A stretch of 64,000 nt of DNA from an uncultured Rhodospirillaceae bacterium (GCA_943787205.1 CALSLN010000004.1:1-64000), one strand, 5' to 3'; counted from the stretch's first letter, positions 27,730 through 38,599 are shown. Notes: generated by a model from the letters alone, not told the origin. Numbers and translations: made by a program.

Positions 27730-27995
27730 TGTCCAGCCAAATTCGACAACCAGTGTAGGAGGTGCTTGAAGTGGGCTGTGGCTTGGAACGCGCTATACGA
27801 AAGCACATGCGACTCCTTCGTAGATCGATTCAACACAGGCGAAACCTTTAAGAACCTCAGTGCACTGTCGCCCGTTGTTCATCCGTACTCGTGTGAATCA
27901 GAGGCTAGAGCGCTGATTTAAAACAAAGGTTTTTCGAAAAGAGGTTGGTGCATGGGCTCGTTCCTCGCGAAACGGACCTAGACTTTTTTAGCGCC
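27730..27995. other. Intergenic region with no clear gene
   Basis: This 266-base stretch between convergent genes has no conserved frame. A short frame after AGGAGG (27760s) reads LEVGCGLERAIRKH for fewer than 35 codons and may be a methyltransferase remnant or chance. I see no tRNA-like structure and no terminator with a clear stem and T run. Confidence 0.5.
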
Positions 27996-29543
27996 TCACA
28001 TCCACTTGCGTTTCCACCAGGCTATCGGGCCGGTCAGAGCCAGAATGATCGCCATCAGCGCAACCAGATCGTTCACCCAAATGAACTCCGTATGAACGAT
28101 ATTGCCGGTGTGAATGTCGGCGAGGAACAGGAAGAAGGTCGTGCCTTGGATCGGCGGGTAGGCCACGCCTGAAGGTTCGAAGGGCGTGTCTAATGTGCCT
28201 TTGGAAATCATCCGGGAATTCTTCAGGTACCATGTGTCGCCGCTGCGGCTGGCATCTGTCATAGCCAGATGATCAGCAGGCATCTCAAGGAAGGTCCAGG
28301 TCTCTTCACCAATCTTACGATAAGCATTGCCCACAGTGCCGATACCCACGAACAGCATGTCGCCTTCGCGCAAGAGATTGACCAAGCCCGCATCCGTACC
28401 GCCGGTGTTCGGCAGTGTTTGATCCCTGGTCCAGCTGCGCCCGCTATCCTCTGAGTTGAGGACACCAAACCGAGTCGAGATCGAAAGCTGCTCCGGCTCG
28501 CCTGGGTAGGCGACGACGTAACTGACTTCGCCCTCAAGCGTTTCGTATTGATAGATCGGTGGCAGGCTTTCGCGTTCTAACCGCACGGTCTTGCCGTAAT
28601 CGATGAGTGCAAAGATGTGGTCGACCATGATGCCGGTTATGCTGAGATAGAGAATCGGGACGATGGCCAAGATGCCGATCACCGGACCGTGGCTGCGAAA
28701 CAGCCAGCGTAAAATTTGCTGTCGTTTTTTAAGGTCACCGTTTGGTTTTTGTTTCCGCCACTTGCGCGGTAGATACCAGAACATGAATCCAGTGATGCCG
28801 AGGGTGCCCATGGCAATGCCGCCATAGTCGTTGATGAGCGTTGACCACGGCTGTGGTAAAAAGCCTTTACCGACATGCAGATCTAAGACGAAGCGATTGA
28901 ACGCGACGGTGTCAGGCAACCCGGTGACCGTGACGTCGCTGACATCAATCCAGGTGGCGGCGTCGGGCTGCGCGGTGTTCAGGCGGAAGATGGCGCGGTG
29001 ATGGGCAACGCCAACCAGTTCCGTCGCTGTGCTGCCTTCGCTCAGGCTGCTGACGAGCTCTCCATCAAGGGCAAACGGCTGAGCGCTTGTGTCGCCCTTA
29101 GCGAGCGTCCAGATGCCATCGTCCGTTGCTAAGTAAAGTGTATCGTCTGTCTCAGTGGTGACAAATCGAAAGACCTGTGGATGGCCGCTTTCGCCTTCGA
29201 ACGGAATGTCGGTCCAAGTTTCGCCACCGTTTTCTGTCAACCACAGGCCCCGTTCAGAGGCCCCAATCCATCGTTGATCATTGCTTGGGTCGATTTGGAT
29301 GTGGCGCATGATCGTGCCTGGCACGAGGCGGTCAATGCGCGCAGACGTAACCCAATCGGGCACGCTCCACTGGTGCGTCCAACGCCAATCGTGATGATCG
29401 AGAATCCATCCGGTCAGACCAAGAACAGAGAGCCAAGCCAACGCAATGAGTCCGGCCCAGCGATGCACGAGTCGAACAGTTGGATAGAAACCCGACGCGC
29501 GTTTTAGATTTGCCGGAATGGTGCTTTCTGTCACGTCGGCCAT
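27996..29543 (-). CDS. PepSY-type membrane protein with BNR-like repeats
   Basis: The 515-residue protein has PepSY-TM features: a first helix after VRLVHRWAGLIALAWLSVLG, a helix pair near residues 245-310 (GIAMGTLGITGFMFWYLP; a GPVIGILAIVPILYLSITGIMVDH-like helix), and a last helix ending GPIAWWKRKWM. The two periplasmic loops carry short sialidase/photosystem-stability-like repeats, with Asp-box motifs ENGGETWTD, EDSGRSWTRD and GEETWTFLE. It looks like two beta-propeller blades' worth of such repeats set in a PepSY-TM scaffold. Related PepSY proteins take part in iron uptake or ferric reduction; no siderophore receptor lies nearby. Confidence 0.72.
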   Translation of the reverse strand: MADVTESTIPANLKRASGFYPTVRLVHRWAGLIALAWLSVLGLTGWILDHHDWRWTHQWSVPDWVTSARIDRLVPGTIMRHIQIDPSNDQRWIGASERGLWLTENGGETWTDIPFEGESGHPQVFRFVTTETDDTLYLATDDGIWTLAKGDTSAQPFALDGELVSSLSEGSTATELVGVAHHRAIFRLNTAQPDAATWIDVSDVTVTGLPDTVAFNRFVLDLHVGKGFLPQPWSTLINDYGGIAMGTLGITGFMFWYLPRKWRKQKPNGDLKKRQQILRWLFRSHGPVIGILAIVPILYLSITGIMVDHIFALIDYGKTVRLERESLPPIYQYETLEGEVSYVVAYPGEPEQLSISTRFGVLNSEDSGRSWTRDQTLPNTGGTDAGLVNLLREGDMLFVGIGTVGNAYRKIGEETWTFLEMPADHLAMTDASRSGDTWYLKNSRMISKGTLDTPFEPSGVAYPPIQGTTFFLFLADIHTGNIVHTEFIWVNDLVALMAIILALTGPIAWWKRKWM

Positions 29544-29552
29544 AGCTGGGTC

Positions 29553-30545
29553 CTACAGGTTAACGGTACTCATCGCTGCTTCAGGGTAGCGTGTTCCCGA
29601 AACCGCATCTGCGGGGCTAGCCGCTTCAATAGCCGAGAGATCATCGCTCGATAGAGTGACGTCTGCTGCTCCGGCATTTTCTTCCAGGCGGCTGATTTTG
29701 CGTGTGCCTGGAATAGGAACGATGGTGTCGCCTTGCGCCATCACCCAAGCGATAGCCAGTTGCGCGACCGTGCAACCTTTCTCGGCGGCGATTTCACCGA
29801 GCTTATCGACGAGAGCTTTGTTGGCGTCGAAATGCTCAGGCGTGAAGCGCGGCATAAACGAGCGTGTATCCCCAGCGGCGTTAACGTCATCTGCTTTTTC
29901 GAATGCGCCGGTGAGGAAGCCCCGGCTCAACGGGGAGTAGGGGACGAAGCCGATGCCAAGCTCTTGGCAAGTCGGAATGACGTCCGCTTCAACGTCTCGA
30001 CTCCACAGGGAGTATTCGGTTTGTACTGCGGCGATCGGATGAACCGCGTGGGCTTTGCGGATGCTACCCGCACCGGCTTCGCTTAAACCTAAGTAACGAA
30101 CTTTGCCGGCCTGAACCAGTTCGGCCATCGCGCCGACCATCTCTTCGACTGGGACGTTAGGGTCAACGCGGTGTGCGTAATAGAGGTCGATGACATCAAC
30201 GCCCAAGCGCTTCAAACTTTCGTCGCAGGCGGCTTTGACATACTCAGGTTTGCCGTTGGCAGCGGTGACGCCGCCACCGTCGATCAGGCGCAGACCAAAC
30301 TTTGTGGCGACGATGGCTTCGTCGCGGCGGTCCTTTACGGCTTTGCCCAGAAGTTCTTCGTTATGACCGTTGCCGTACAGTTCAGCTGTATCGAAAAAGG
30401 TGATCCCAAGGTCGAGGGCGCGGTGGATCGTTTTGATCGATGCCGCGTCGTCATTGCCGGATCCGTAGAACACCGACATACCCATGCAACCAAGCCCGAC
30501 AGCGGATACCGTGAGGCCTGAACGTCCAAGATTTCTTGTTTTCAT
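29553..30545 (-). CDS. Aldo/keto reductase
   Basis: The start at 30545 ([17 protein letters not shown]) fits the family; a longer frame to 30626 overlaps the upstream gene. The tetrad is visible: Asp and Tyr in [15 protein letters not shown], Lys in IVATKFG and His in LYYAHRVDP. Its barrel is close to the AKR13/YajO group ([25 protein letters not shown]). It would reduce aldehydes or ketones with NADPH. It lies at the end of a minus-strand run that includes the MoxR cluster, 18 bases after the stop of the DUF4159-cluster membrane protein. Confidence 0.92.
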   Translation of the reverse strand: MKTRNLGRSGLTVSAVGLGCMGMSVFYGSGNDDAASIKTIHRALDLGITFFDTAELYGNGHNEELLGKAVKDRRDEAIVATKFGLRLIDGGGVTAANGKPEYVKAACDESLKRLGVDVIDLYYAHRVDPNVPVEEMVGAMAELVQAGKVRYLGLSEAGAGSIRKAHAVHPIAAVQTEYSLWSRDVEADVIPTCQELGIGFVPYSPLSRGFLTGAFEKADDVNAAGDTRSFMPRFTPEHFDANKALVDKLGEIAAEKGCTVAQLAIAWVMAQGDTIVPIPGTRKISRLEENAGAADVTLSSDDLSAIEAASPADAVSGTRYPEAAMSTVNL

Positions 30546-30562
30546 GGGCGGCAGTGTAGCGC

Positions 30563-32626
30563 TTATCGGCCTTCGCGCCACCATGTTAGGAGGGGCAGCG
30601 TAAGCAGAACGAGTAGCGCCAGCCAAGCTGGTATGAGCGCGATTTCACGGACGTCATCGACGACATATTGGCCGTTGGCGCGAAGCCCAATCCAGGACTG
30701 ACCGTTGGAAATGCGGTCCGGCGCGACCTGTCTTACGGTTGGTACACCGTTGTCGGCAATCCAGAACAAGCCGCCGCCTGTTGCCTCAGCGATTGGGCTG
30801 AGGCGTGTCTCCGTTGAGATGACGTCTTGGTTCTCAAGTGGGTTTGCGGCCCCGACGGCTACGACAGTCGATAGGACTCCATCAGCAATTCGGTAGAGCC
30901 CTTCGTCGCCCGCTGTGACCTGGGCCACGAAGCGGCCAGCCTCGGTGTACTCGGGTTGCGCGGTTTGATCCGTTCCATCTGGTGCTGTCACAGTCACTGC
31001 GCGCACAGACGCGTCTAAACTGGTGCGGATCACATTTATGTTGCCGTCTTCCACCGTGGCGGTGAGGGCTTCTTCTTCTAGCTCAGGTTCTTTCATCAGC
31101 CAATGTGCCAACCGGCGCAGCATCTCTGCTTGTGGGCCGCCACCATCGAAGCCTTTGCTCCAAAGCCACATGGTGTCGCTGAGCAATAAGGAGACTCGAC
31201 CTTTGCCAACGCGATCCAGCATGAGAAGCGGGCGCTGGCCGGCGCCTTGCATGAGTTCTTGTCCCGAGGAGGGTTGCACATCGACCTGCCGCAACCATCG
31301 GCCCCACGTTGGGTCTGCCTGACCGGGCATTGATAGGGAGGCGGTTACCGGGTGTCGTGCGCCCGTCTCGCTGATGCGGGGCAGAAACGGTTTGTCATAG
31401 ACAAGGCCTGTCGGTGCAGCGGGCAATACATTTTGTAGAGGGCTATCAAACAGTGAGAACGAGTCTGCATACTCAGGGCCGACGGATAACATCACCGCGC
31501 CACCGTCCAGGACGTAGCTGGCAATGTTCATCATGAATTGGAATGGCACTAGGCCGCGCCGACTGTAGCGATCAAAGATCACCAGATCGAAGTCATAGAG
31601 TTGTTCTTCAAACAGCTCCCGAATAGGGAAGGAGATTAGCGCCAGTTCATTGAGCGGTGTCCCATCATCTTTGGACAGAGGCCGAAGAATTGTGAAATGG
31701 ACCAGATCAACATTAGGGTCCGATTTTAGGAGGTTGCGCCATGTCCGTTCGCCGACGTGAGGTTGGCCAGAGATCAAGAGGACCCGAAGCCGGTCGCGGA
31801 TCGCATTGACCGTGATGAGCGTGCGATTGTTGCGCAGTGAGATCTCATCATCCGCTTGTTCGATTTCCAACTCAAACACGTTGGCGCCGGGATGATCAAG
31901 GGATGGAACAACGTCGATGGTTTCGTCCGTGCGCATGGTGAATTGCTGCACCGCGCCACCATCGGTTCGTAGGGTTGCTGAGATCGGTGTGCCGGGTAGG
32001 AAGTTGGTATCTTCAGCGCGCACCCGAAGCGTTACAGTCTTGTCGACCAATCCGAATTCTGGCGCTTCAACCACCACAATGCGGCGATCACGTTCATCTT
32101 GTCTTCCCGTGAGCAGGACATGTACGGGCGCGGTGATGCCTGATTGTTCTGGAATGCTCGGCGCATCATGGACAATGCCATCTGTGATTAAGATGACTCC
32201 AGCGAGGCGGCTATTCGGAATGTCAGATGTTGCTTTCGATACAGCATCAAATAGGCGAGTTCCGTCGCTGCGCGCACCGGCTGTTTCTGGTGTCAGGCGT
32301 ACCGTGCGGACTTCTGTCGCGTTTAGTTTGTCGAGAGCGGCGTTTAGCTCAGTGAGAGTTGCCGACGTGCGCGCCGGGCGTTCATCCAGTTGCTGGGAGA
32401 GGCTTTCGTCGACGACAACAACAGCGACATCATTCAGGGGGGTGCGATTCTCGATTGTTGCTCGCGGGTCCATCACGGCTGCTGATAAGACAAGGAGCGC
32501 GACAATGCGCAAACCTGCTGCCCGTGACCTGCGCACCAACGCGTAGACGGCTGCGGCCAGTCCGACAGCTAAGACAGAAAGAAGAACCGTGATCGGCACA
32601 AGGGCGGAAAACGTGATGCCGGTCAT
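30563..32626 (-). CDS. Membrane protein with glutamine-amidotransferase-like fold, MoxR/DUF4159 cluster
   Basis: The 687-residue protein has two N-terminal helices, a VWA-like stretch ([18 protein letters not shown]), a beta-rich middle, and a class I amidotransferase-like domain ([24 protein letters not shown]). It ends with a helix ([23 protein letters not shown]). It overlaps the preceding gene by four bases (ATGA). In alphaproteobacteria this protein is found with MoxR, DUF58 and DUF4159 partners. The set may act as a chaperone-like or stress-response complex, but its function is not settled. Confidence 0.8.
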   Translation of the reverse strand: MTGITFSALVPITVLLSVLAVGLAAAVYALVRRSRAAGLRIVALLVLSAAVMDPRATIENRTPLNDVAVVVVDESLSQQLDERPARTSATLTELNAALDKLNATEVRTVRLTPETAGARSDGTRLFDAVSKATSDIPNSRLAGVILITDGIVHDAPSIPEQSGITAPVHVLLTGRQDERDRRIVVVEAPEFGLVDKTVTLRVRAEDTNFLPGTPISATLRTDGGAVQQFTMRTDETIDVVPSLDHPGANVFELEIEQADDEISLRNNRTLITVNAIRDRLRVLLISGQPHVGERTWRNLLKSDPNVDLVHFTILRPLSKDDGTPLNELALISFPIRELFEEQLYDFDLVIFDRYSRRGLVPFQFMMNIASYVLDGGAVMLSVGPEYADSFSLFDSPLQNVLPAAPTGLVYDKPFLPRISETGARHPVTASLSMPGQADPTWGRWLRQVDVQPSSGQELMQGAGQRPLLMLDRVGKGRVSLLLSDTMWLWSKGFDGGGPQAEMLRRLAHWLMKEPELEEEALTATVEDGNINVIRTSLDASVRAVTVTAPDGTDQTAQPEYTEAGRFVAQVTAGDEGLYRIADGVLSTVVAVGAANPLENQDVISTETRLSPIAEATGGGLFWIADNGVPTVRQVAPDRISNGQSWIGLRANGQYVVDDVREIALIPAWLALLVLLTLPLLTWWREGR

Positions 32627-35379
32627 TGGGTGAGCCGTTGCATGATGGCGGGTAAATGGACTTGGTCTGCTTTGTAATTCCCCGTGAGGGCATACATCAC
32701 GAGATTAACCCCAAATCGATACGACCATTCCCGCTGGCGTTCGCCACCGGGTACCACAGGGTAGATGGGTAACCCGCGAGCGTCGCGCGCCCAAGCGGCG
32801 GCCCAGTCGTGGCTACCAATTAGGATCGATGAAACGCCGTCGTTGCTCACCGAGCCGCGTTCGACATAGACCGGCGCGCCGGTATAGCGTCCAGGCAAGT
32901 CGGGCAGTAGGTAAAAGCTTCTCCGTAAGACATGATTCTCTGGAACTTGAACGAGCTGAGAAACGTTCAAGCGCATCAGTATCTGGTTGAGGGCCTGTCC
33001 AACTTGTTCTCCCTCGCCTTCTGGGTTTGCGCCAATCTGATTGGGAGCGTCAAACACGATCATGCCGCCACGGCCAAGGTAATCATTGATGCGTACGGAC
33101 GCTTGCTCTGTCGGCGGTTGTTGGTCTGGGGTCACGCGCCAATAGACGATGGGGTAGGGGAAGAGCTCATCCGTCTCAGGATTCACGGCTGCGGGCGCTG
33201 CCATCTCTGCTGACGTGCGAGAGGCGAGGACGTTGGTCAAAGACCCCAATCCCTGCTCAGACAGGAGGTCAATGTTCGAGCGACCAGTTTTTACGTAGGC
33301 CAGTCTCGTTTGCAAAACGGCGTCGACTGTTGCGGGGTCGAGGACGTCTTCTGCACCCTGTGCTGTATCACTCATTGTTATGGCGATCATGAGTGCAAGT
33401 GCCGTCGTTGCTGAGCCAATCGCGTGTGGGCGAGGAAGCGAAACCAGCCCGCGCAAGAGCAGTGAAACCAGCAGATCAATTGTAAAGAGAATGAGGGCGC
33501 CCAACAGAAGCCAAGGCTTCAAGGTGCGTTCAGCGGCGACCGCATCGAAACTGGAGACTCCGATATGCGCGGGCCAAGGCGTTTGTGCCGAGAAAGATCC
33601 AATCGTCGGACCCAAGTTTACAGCAATGCGGATTGGGCCTGCGCCGTAGTATCCGGGTGGGTGGATCGGTCCGATGTTTGGGTCTCCAATGTCTTTTTGA
33701 TTAAGCGCTAACACGGTAGGTGGTGGCGTAACCAATTGTCCGTCGCCGCTCAAGACTTCGCGCGCGGGTAAGCTTTCCGGCAACGCTGATGTTGTTTCAT
33801 TGACCCCGCGGCTTAGGTCGAGAACGCGCCGCAACATATCAACCATGACTCCTGAAAGCGGGAGGGTAGACCAATCCGGCGTAGCGGTGACGTGAAACAA
33901 AACGATCCAGCCCTGACCGCGCCGCTCGGCGGTGACGAGTGGTGTGCCATCATCGAGCCGTGCCCATGTCCGTTCTGTTAGGCCAGGTGAGGGTTGCGCG
34001 AGAACCTGAGACGACACCAAGACATCGTCTGGAACGTCTAGTCCGGCGAACGGACTATCTGTCGGGAAGGGTGCTAAGCCAACGGGCTTTGTCCATGACA
34101 TCGTGCCACCGAACGTGCGTCCACCGCCGCGAAGGCGTACCGGTAATAAGGAGTCGATGTTGCCGTCCATCGTTGATCCCGCAAAGCGCACTAGTACACC
34201 GCCACGTTCGATCCAGGGTTCTAGCAATGTAACTTCTGGTGCGGTCACGCGATTGCCGCTCGCGAGAACCATCACAGCCAGCTCGCGCTGAATGAGGTCG
34301 GCTAGAATGCCGCTATGGACTTCGGCATAGGGACGTAGGGCCTGGGTCACGTAGTACCCGTCTTCTAATAACGGGGTGATGATGCCATCCGGGTTGTCAG
34401 AGACCACGCCAACCGGCCGGCGTGTCCAGCGATCGTCGAGGAGAAAAATGCCAGCGGCGCCGAATTCATTTTCTACGCTGAGGCGCGCCATCCGATTGCC
34501 GAGTTCTGTTGGAACCGTAAAGCGGGCCGTTGTCACCGACTCATCACCTTCGAACGTGGCCTCGGCGCGGGCAACAGTGCGCCCCGCGGTATCCATAGCA
34601 ACGACGTTTGTCGTGGCCTGCGTTGCAGCGTTTGTGGCTGGGCGCCGTACGGTGACGGAGACGACGTTGTTGTCTCCGTCCGGAACCCTATCGGCTGGTC
34701 CAAGCACGAACGGACCAGCGCGCCCGGCATCGGACAACACGGTTAGGCGACCGAGACGACGTAGGTGTTCTGCAATGTCTTTATCAGAGCCGGAGGCTAT
34801 GCCGTCGGTCAACCAGACGGCTTCGGCTGGCGGAGATATTGTGCTGGCCTCCAGGCGCTGAAGGAGTGTTGATCGTTTTGTAGACCAAGGCTTTGCAGTC
34901 ATCGCGCGGGCTAAGGCGAGGGCTTCACCGGCAGGTGCGTAACTTAGGGCATCTTCGATCCCGGCTTGTGTGGGTGCCGTCATGGCAAGCATCACGGGCC
35001 GTTTTTCACGCACCGCGCCTTCTAGTAGGCGGATTAACGCGGACTGGCGTTGTGTCCATTGCGGGGCAGCAGCCCAGCCGTCATCAACGACAACAACCAA
35101 CGGGCTTTGTTGCATGCTTTCGCGTTGGTTCATGACCGGGTCAGCTAGCGCAATAATCACGAGCGCGATGCACGCCAGGCGTAACAACAGCAGCCACCAG
35201 GGTGTGCGTGCAGAAGATTTTTCGGGTGACGACAAGCCAAACAGTAATCTGATGGCAGGAAAGGAGAGGCGCTTTGCCGCAGGCGGTGTGACGCGCAACA
35301 GCAGCCAAACCAGGGGCAGCACGGCAAGAGCTGTCAGCACCCATGGTGATGCAAATGTTAGTGCGCCGAGTGCTACCAT
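32623..35379 (-). CDS. BatA N-terminal and DUF4159 domain membrane protein
   Basis: At 918 residues this is the largest protein of the cluster. The first 90 residues match the BatA/aerotolerance N-terminal domain (LTFASPWVLTALAVLPLVWLLLRVTPP and a helix after PWWLLLLRLACIALVIIAL). The middle has VWA-like and amidotransferase-like parts. A membrane helix near residue 640 precedes the C-terminal DUF4159 domain, which contains FPYPIVYWRVTPDQQPP and LPDLPGRYTGAPVYVE. It overlaps the DUF58 gene by seven bases. Confidence 0.88.
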   Translation of the reverse strand: MVALGALTFASPWVLTALAVLPLVWLLLRVTPPAAKRLSFPAIRLLFGLSSPEKSSARTPWWLLLLRLACIALVIIALADPVMNQRESMQQSPLVVVVDDGWAAAPQWTQRQSALIRLLEGAVREKRPVMLAMTAPTQAGIEDALSYAPAGEALALARAMTAKPWSTKRSTLLQRLEASTISPPAEAVWLTDGIASGSDKDIAEHLRRLGRLTVLSDAGRAGPFVLGPADRVPDGDNNVVSVTVRRPATNAATQATTNVVAMDTAGRTVARAEATFEGDESVTTARFTVPTELGNRMARLSVENEFGAAGIFLLDDRWTRRPVGVVSDNPDGIITPLLEDGYYVTQALRPYAEVHSGILADLIQRELAVMVLASGNRVTAPEVTLLEPWIERGGVLVRFAGSTMDGNIDSLLPVRLRGGGRTFGGTMSWTKPVGLAPFPTDSPFAGLDVPDDVLVSSQVLAQPSPGLTERTWARLDDGTPLVTAERRGQGWIVLFHVTATPDWSTLPLSGVMVDMLRRVLDLSRGVNETTSALPESLPAREVLSGDGQLVTPPPTVLALNQKDIGDPNIGPIHPPGYYGAGPIRIAVNLGPTIGSFSAQTPWPAHIGVSSFDAVAAERTLKPWLLLGALILFTIDLLVSLLLRGLVSLPRPHAIGSATTALALMIAITMSDTAQGAEDVLDPATVDAVLQTRLAYVKTGRSNIDLLSEQGLGSLTNVLASRTSAEMAAPAAVNPETDELFPYPIVYWRVTPDQQPPTEQASVRINDYLGRGGMIVFDAPNQIGANPEGEGEQVGQALNQILMRLNVSQLVQVPENHVLRRSFYLLPDLPGRYTGAPVYVERGSVSNDGVSSILIGSHDWAAAWARDARGLPIYPVVPGGERQREWSYRFGVNLVMYALTGNYKADQVHLPAIMQRLTQ

Positions 35380-36260
35380 GGCTGTTCGGCCAACCGGTTA
35401 TGAAGGCCGACGAGGGCTGTATGTGGTTGCTTGTCGGTGTGGTGCACGCCGAACGTCCAACCAAGTCGACGGGTCATGGATGAGATTTGAGCACGGTGCT
35501 CGGCAAGCTTGCGTTGGTAATCGGCACGGACATCTTCGGTGCGCTCAATGAGGAGTTGACCTTCCTCCTCCATGCCTTGAAACCGAATGCGCCCTGAATA
35601 AGGTAACGCTTCTTCCGCTGGATCAAGGACCTGCAAGAGGTGGCCGCGAACGGCGCGACCGACGTATGACGTGATCGTCTTTTCAAGAGTGTCTATGGGC
35701 ACCATGAAGTCGCTGATCAAGACGGCGGCAGAGTGGCGGGGCATGGAAGCGGGTGACATTGGAATTCCGGTGTTCGGCGGGGTCTCGATTTCGCGTTCTA
35801 GGTGATGGGCCATTTGAATAAGGGCTAATCGTCCAGATGTTGCGGCCACTTGTGTGTTTAGCAAACGTACGCGCTCACCACCCTGTAGCAAGAGAGACGC
35901 CAGGCCCATGCCGATGACGCAGGCCCGTTCTGCTTTCGTCGGCAATTTTTTGGATGAGCGAAAGGCCATCGATGGCGAGCAGTCACACCAGATGGCTCCA
36001 GTCTGCGCCGCATCCCATTCGCGCTCGCGCACATAAACCGGCCCGAACTTTGCTGATTGGCGCCAATCGATTGTGTGGGCTGGATCGCTTTGCGTGTAAT
36101 GACGAAACTGCCAAAAGGTATCGCCAGGCCCGGCACGCCGTCGGCCATGGCTTCCTAAAGACACGGTTGCGGCGACGCGATTGGCGTCGATGAGCAACGG
36201 TGGCAGCGTCGAGGCAGCATGCTCGGCGTTATGCTGAAGAACCTGTGCGGTTACGGGCAT
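35373..36260 (-). CDS. DUF58-domain protein
   Basis: The 295-residue protein shows the DUF58 signature: GSHGRRRAGPGDTFWQFRHY, then DPAHTIDWRQSAKFGPVYVRE-like residues and WCDCSPSMAF, the degenerate MIDAS of a VWA-like domain. DUF58 proteins are the usual partners of MoxR ATPases. Its ATG has no strong ribosome site and lies 14 bases after the moxR stop. Confidence 0.9.
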   Translation of the reverse strand: MPVTAQVLQHNAEHAASTLPPLLIDANRVAATVSLGSHGRRRAGPGDTFWQFRHYTQSDPAHTIDWRQSAKFGPVYVREREWDAAQTGAIWCDCSPSMAFRSSKKLPTKAERACVIGMGLASLLLQGGERVRLLNTQVAATSGRLALIQMAHHLEREIETPPNTGIPMSPASMPRHSAAVLISDFMVPIDTLEKTITSYVGRAVRGHLLQVLDPAEEALPYSGRIRFQGMEEEGQLLIERTEDVRADYQRKLAEHRAQISSMTRRLGWTFGVHHTDKQPHTALVGLHNRLAEQPW

Positions 36261-36274
36261 AATAAAATTTGCGC

Positions 36275-37310
36275 TTAGCTTGGGTCTGCGGCGTGGCTGA
36301 GACGGTCGATCACGTCGTGCAGGCTTCTGCCATCTGCGCGTGCTGAGAAACTTAAGGCCATGCGATGCTGCAGAACGGGCTTCGCAAGAGCCAACACATC
36401 ATCGACCGAAGGGGCCAAGCGGCCATCGAGAAGGGCTCGGGCGCGCACGGCCAGCATGAGCGCCTGACTGGCGCGCGGGCCTGGACCCCAGGCCACCCAT
36501 TCGCGCACTTCGCTGATATCCGTTGTTTCTGGGCGTCCCGCGCGAACCAGTTTCAATATTGCATCGATCACGCTGTCGCCCACCGGCAGTTGCCGTACGA
36601 CGGCTTGTGCAGTCATGAGGTCATTTGCACTGAGAATTTTTTCAGGCTCAACTTCTTTTGCGCCGGTGGTGGCGATGATGATTTGACGTTCGGCAGCGTC
36701 ATCTGGATAAGAGATGTCGACCTGCATGAGGAAGCGGTCTAGTTGTGCCTCAGGTAAGGGGTAGGTGCCTTCCTGCTCGATCGGATTTTGCGTTGCGAGA
36801 ACATGAAAAGGCCGAGGTAACTCATGATCTTGCCCAGCAATGGAGACGCGTCGCTCTTGCATGGCTTGTAGAAGCGCGGACTGCGTCCTTGGACTGGCTC
36901 GGTTTATTTCATCGGCCATAAGCAGTTGGCTGAATACAGGGCCTCGGACAAACCGGAAGAAGCGCTTTCCATCTTCACCTTCTTCTAGGATTTCTGATCC
37001 CAGAATATCGGCAGGCATCAAATCTGGTGTGAACTGCACGCGTTTGTCTTCTAGGCCGAGAACAGTGCCAAGCGTTTGCACGAGTTTGGTCTTAGCGAGA
37101 CCTGGCACGCCGATGAGAAGAACGGTGTCCGCCGGCAAGTAGGGTAATGAGGCTTTCTTCGACGACTGACCTTTGTCCCAAGATCACGGCCTCGACCGCA
37201 GCCTTGGCTTTATTCATCTGCTCACTGACTCGTTCAACGTCCTCAACGGAGACATCTGCGTGCGCGTCAGGGCTTTGTGTTATCGTATCGCTCACCCTAA
37301 ATATCTCCAA
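36275..37310 (-). pseudogene. MoxR-family AAA+ ATPase (one frameshift as read)
   Basis: The N-terminal 60 residues (ending SLITLLAGGH) and the main part (VLLIGVPGLAKTKLVQTL onward) are in different frames, separated by one extra C near 37125. With it removed the protein is about 344 residues, with Walker A GVPGLAKTKL, Walker B LLMADEINRASP, sensor and lid domains typical of MoxR. It is the first gene of the four-gene cluster and would power the DUF58/BatA-like proteins. Confidence 0.9.
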
Positions 37311-37351
37311 TGTAAGGATTTTCGTCTGGTGTGCAGAGTATGGAGGGTCAT

Positions 37352-37916
37352 GTGGGCAAGTTAGAAGAAGATTCTGCTTCAGAAACGCTTACATCTTTGC
37401 GCGCATCCAGTGCTCGGGCGAATACGGATCAAGACTGTGGCGATTTCGGTATTCGAATCGACCGCAATGGGGTTTGGTACTACCAGGGGTCCCCGATTGG
37501 GCGTAAGCCCATGGTGAAGCTGTTTTCCACGGTTCTGAACCGCAAACCTGACGGCAGTTATTGGCTCACAACGCCAGTTGAGAATGGCCGGATTGAGGTT
37601 GAAGACGTTCCCTATCTGGCGATTGAATTAACCCACACCGGAAAAGGGGTTAGTCAAACGCTGGACTTCAGAACCAATCTGGACGCCATTGTCCCCTTAG
37701 GGCCGGACCATGCGTTGCGGGTTGAGACGAATCCGGGGTAACGGCGAACCAGCACCTTATATTCACACGGGAAAAGATTTAGACGCGCGTATCGCGCGGT
37801 CAGTCTTTTACCATTTGATTGACCTGGGTGTGGAAGGTGAGGTCGATGGCAAACCATGCTTCGGCGTATGGAGCCGGGGCGTGTTTTTCCCCATCGGGGA
37901 TGTGGCGGCGTCATGA
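37352..37916 (+). pseudogene. DUF1285-family protein (one frameshift as read)
   Basis: I place the start at GTG 37352 because GGAGG lies five bases upstream; ATG 37340 and GTG 37331 are alternatives in the same frame. The frame is shifted by one extra G in the G run near 37737. The join reads RVETNPGNGEPAPYIHTGKDLDARIARSVFYHL, as expected for DUF1285, and the protein is about 188 residues. Its stop overlaps the Nudix start (ATGA). The function of the family is unknown. In alphaproteobacteria it commonly precedes a Nudix gene and the CCA transferase gene. Confidence 0.85.
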
Positions 37917-38599
37917 CACCGGATAAAATACGCGAGCGTCTTGAGACTAATCGAACCGCAAAAGAACGTGGTGATGTGGTCTCCGGCCGAGCCTTGTTGG
38001 CGGAAGAGGGGCTTACTGAATTCGAAGCCAATGGGTATGGACCGATTCCGTCCAGCGGCATTCCTTATGAACGCGGTGCAGGTGCGCCTGGTGTTCGGGT
38101 TAAGCGAGTCTCCGCTGGTGTCTTGGTCCCGTTAATCAATCGGGAAGACGGGGTCACTGTTTTGCTCACGCGCCGGACGGAGGATCTAGCAAAGCATGCT
38201 GGTCAGGTCGCGTTCCCTGGGGGGCGTGTTGATGACAGTGACGCAGATCAAGTTGCAGCTGCGTTACGAGAGGCCCATGAAGAAGTTGGAATTGTGCCTG
38301 AGATTGTCGACGTACTGGGCTGCCTTGATCCATACTTGACGATTACTGGGTTTGAAGTTCTTCCCGTTGTGGGATTTGTTTCGCCCCCGCCTGCAGCGTT
38401 TAAGCCTGAACCAGGCGAAGTCGCGGCAATTTTCGAAGTGCCACTGCCATTTTTATTGGACCGCTCCAATCATCAGAAAGTGCGCCGCACGGTGAATGGT
38501 CTAGAACGGGCTTACTACGCCATGCCCTACGAATCACATTACATTTGGGGTGCTACAGCTGGTATGATCGTTAATCTCAGCGAGGTTCTAAACGACTAA
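37913..38599 (+). CDS. Nudix hydrolase, CoA pyrophosphatase-like (NudL-like)
   Basis: From ATG 37913 the protein has 228 residues. The Nudix box runs from GGRVDD to REAHEEVGI, and the residues before it (AKHAGQVAFPGG) match the CoA-diphosphatase signature of the NudL/YeaB subfamily. It would cleave CoA or acyl-CoA to phosphopantetheine and 3',5'-ADP. It overlaps the DUF1285 gene and is followed after two bases by a small membrane protein gene. Confidence 0.9.
   Translation: MTPDKIRERLETNRTAKERGDVVSGRALLAEEGLTEFEANGYGPIPSSGIPYERGAGAPGVRVKRVSAGVLVPLINREDGVTVLLTRRTEDLAKHAGQVAFPGGRVDDSDADQVAAALREAHEEVGIVPEIVDVLGCLDPYLTITGFEVLPVVGFVSPPPAAFKPEPGEVAAIFEVPLPFLLDRSNHQKVRRTVNGLERAYYAMPYESHYIWGATAGMIVNLSEVLND

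Noticed and set aside
27757..27850. Short frame after AGGAGG with LEVGCG, like a methyltransferase motif I
   Set aside because: Fewer than 35 codons and no continuing homology. A chance match or a remnant.
31917..32546. Long open frame antisense to the amidotransferase-like gene (about 209 codons)
   Set aside because: Low-complexity Ser/Arg-rich product explained by the codon use of the real minus-strand gene.
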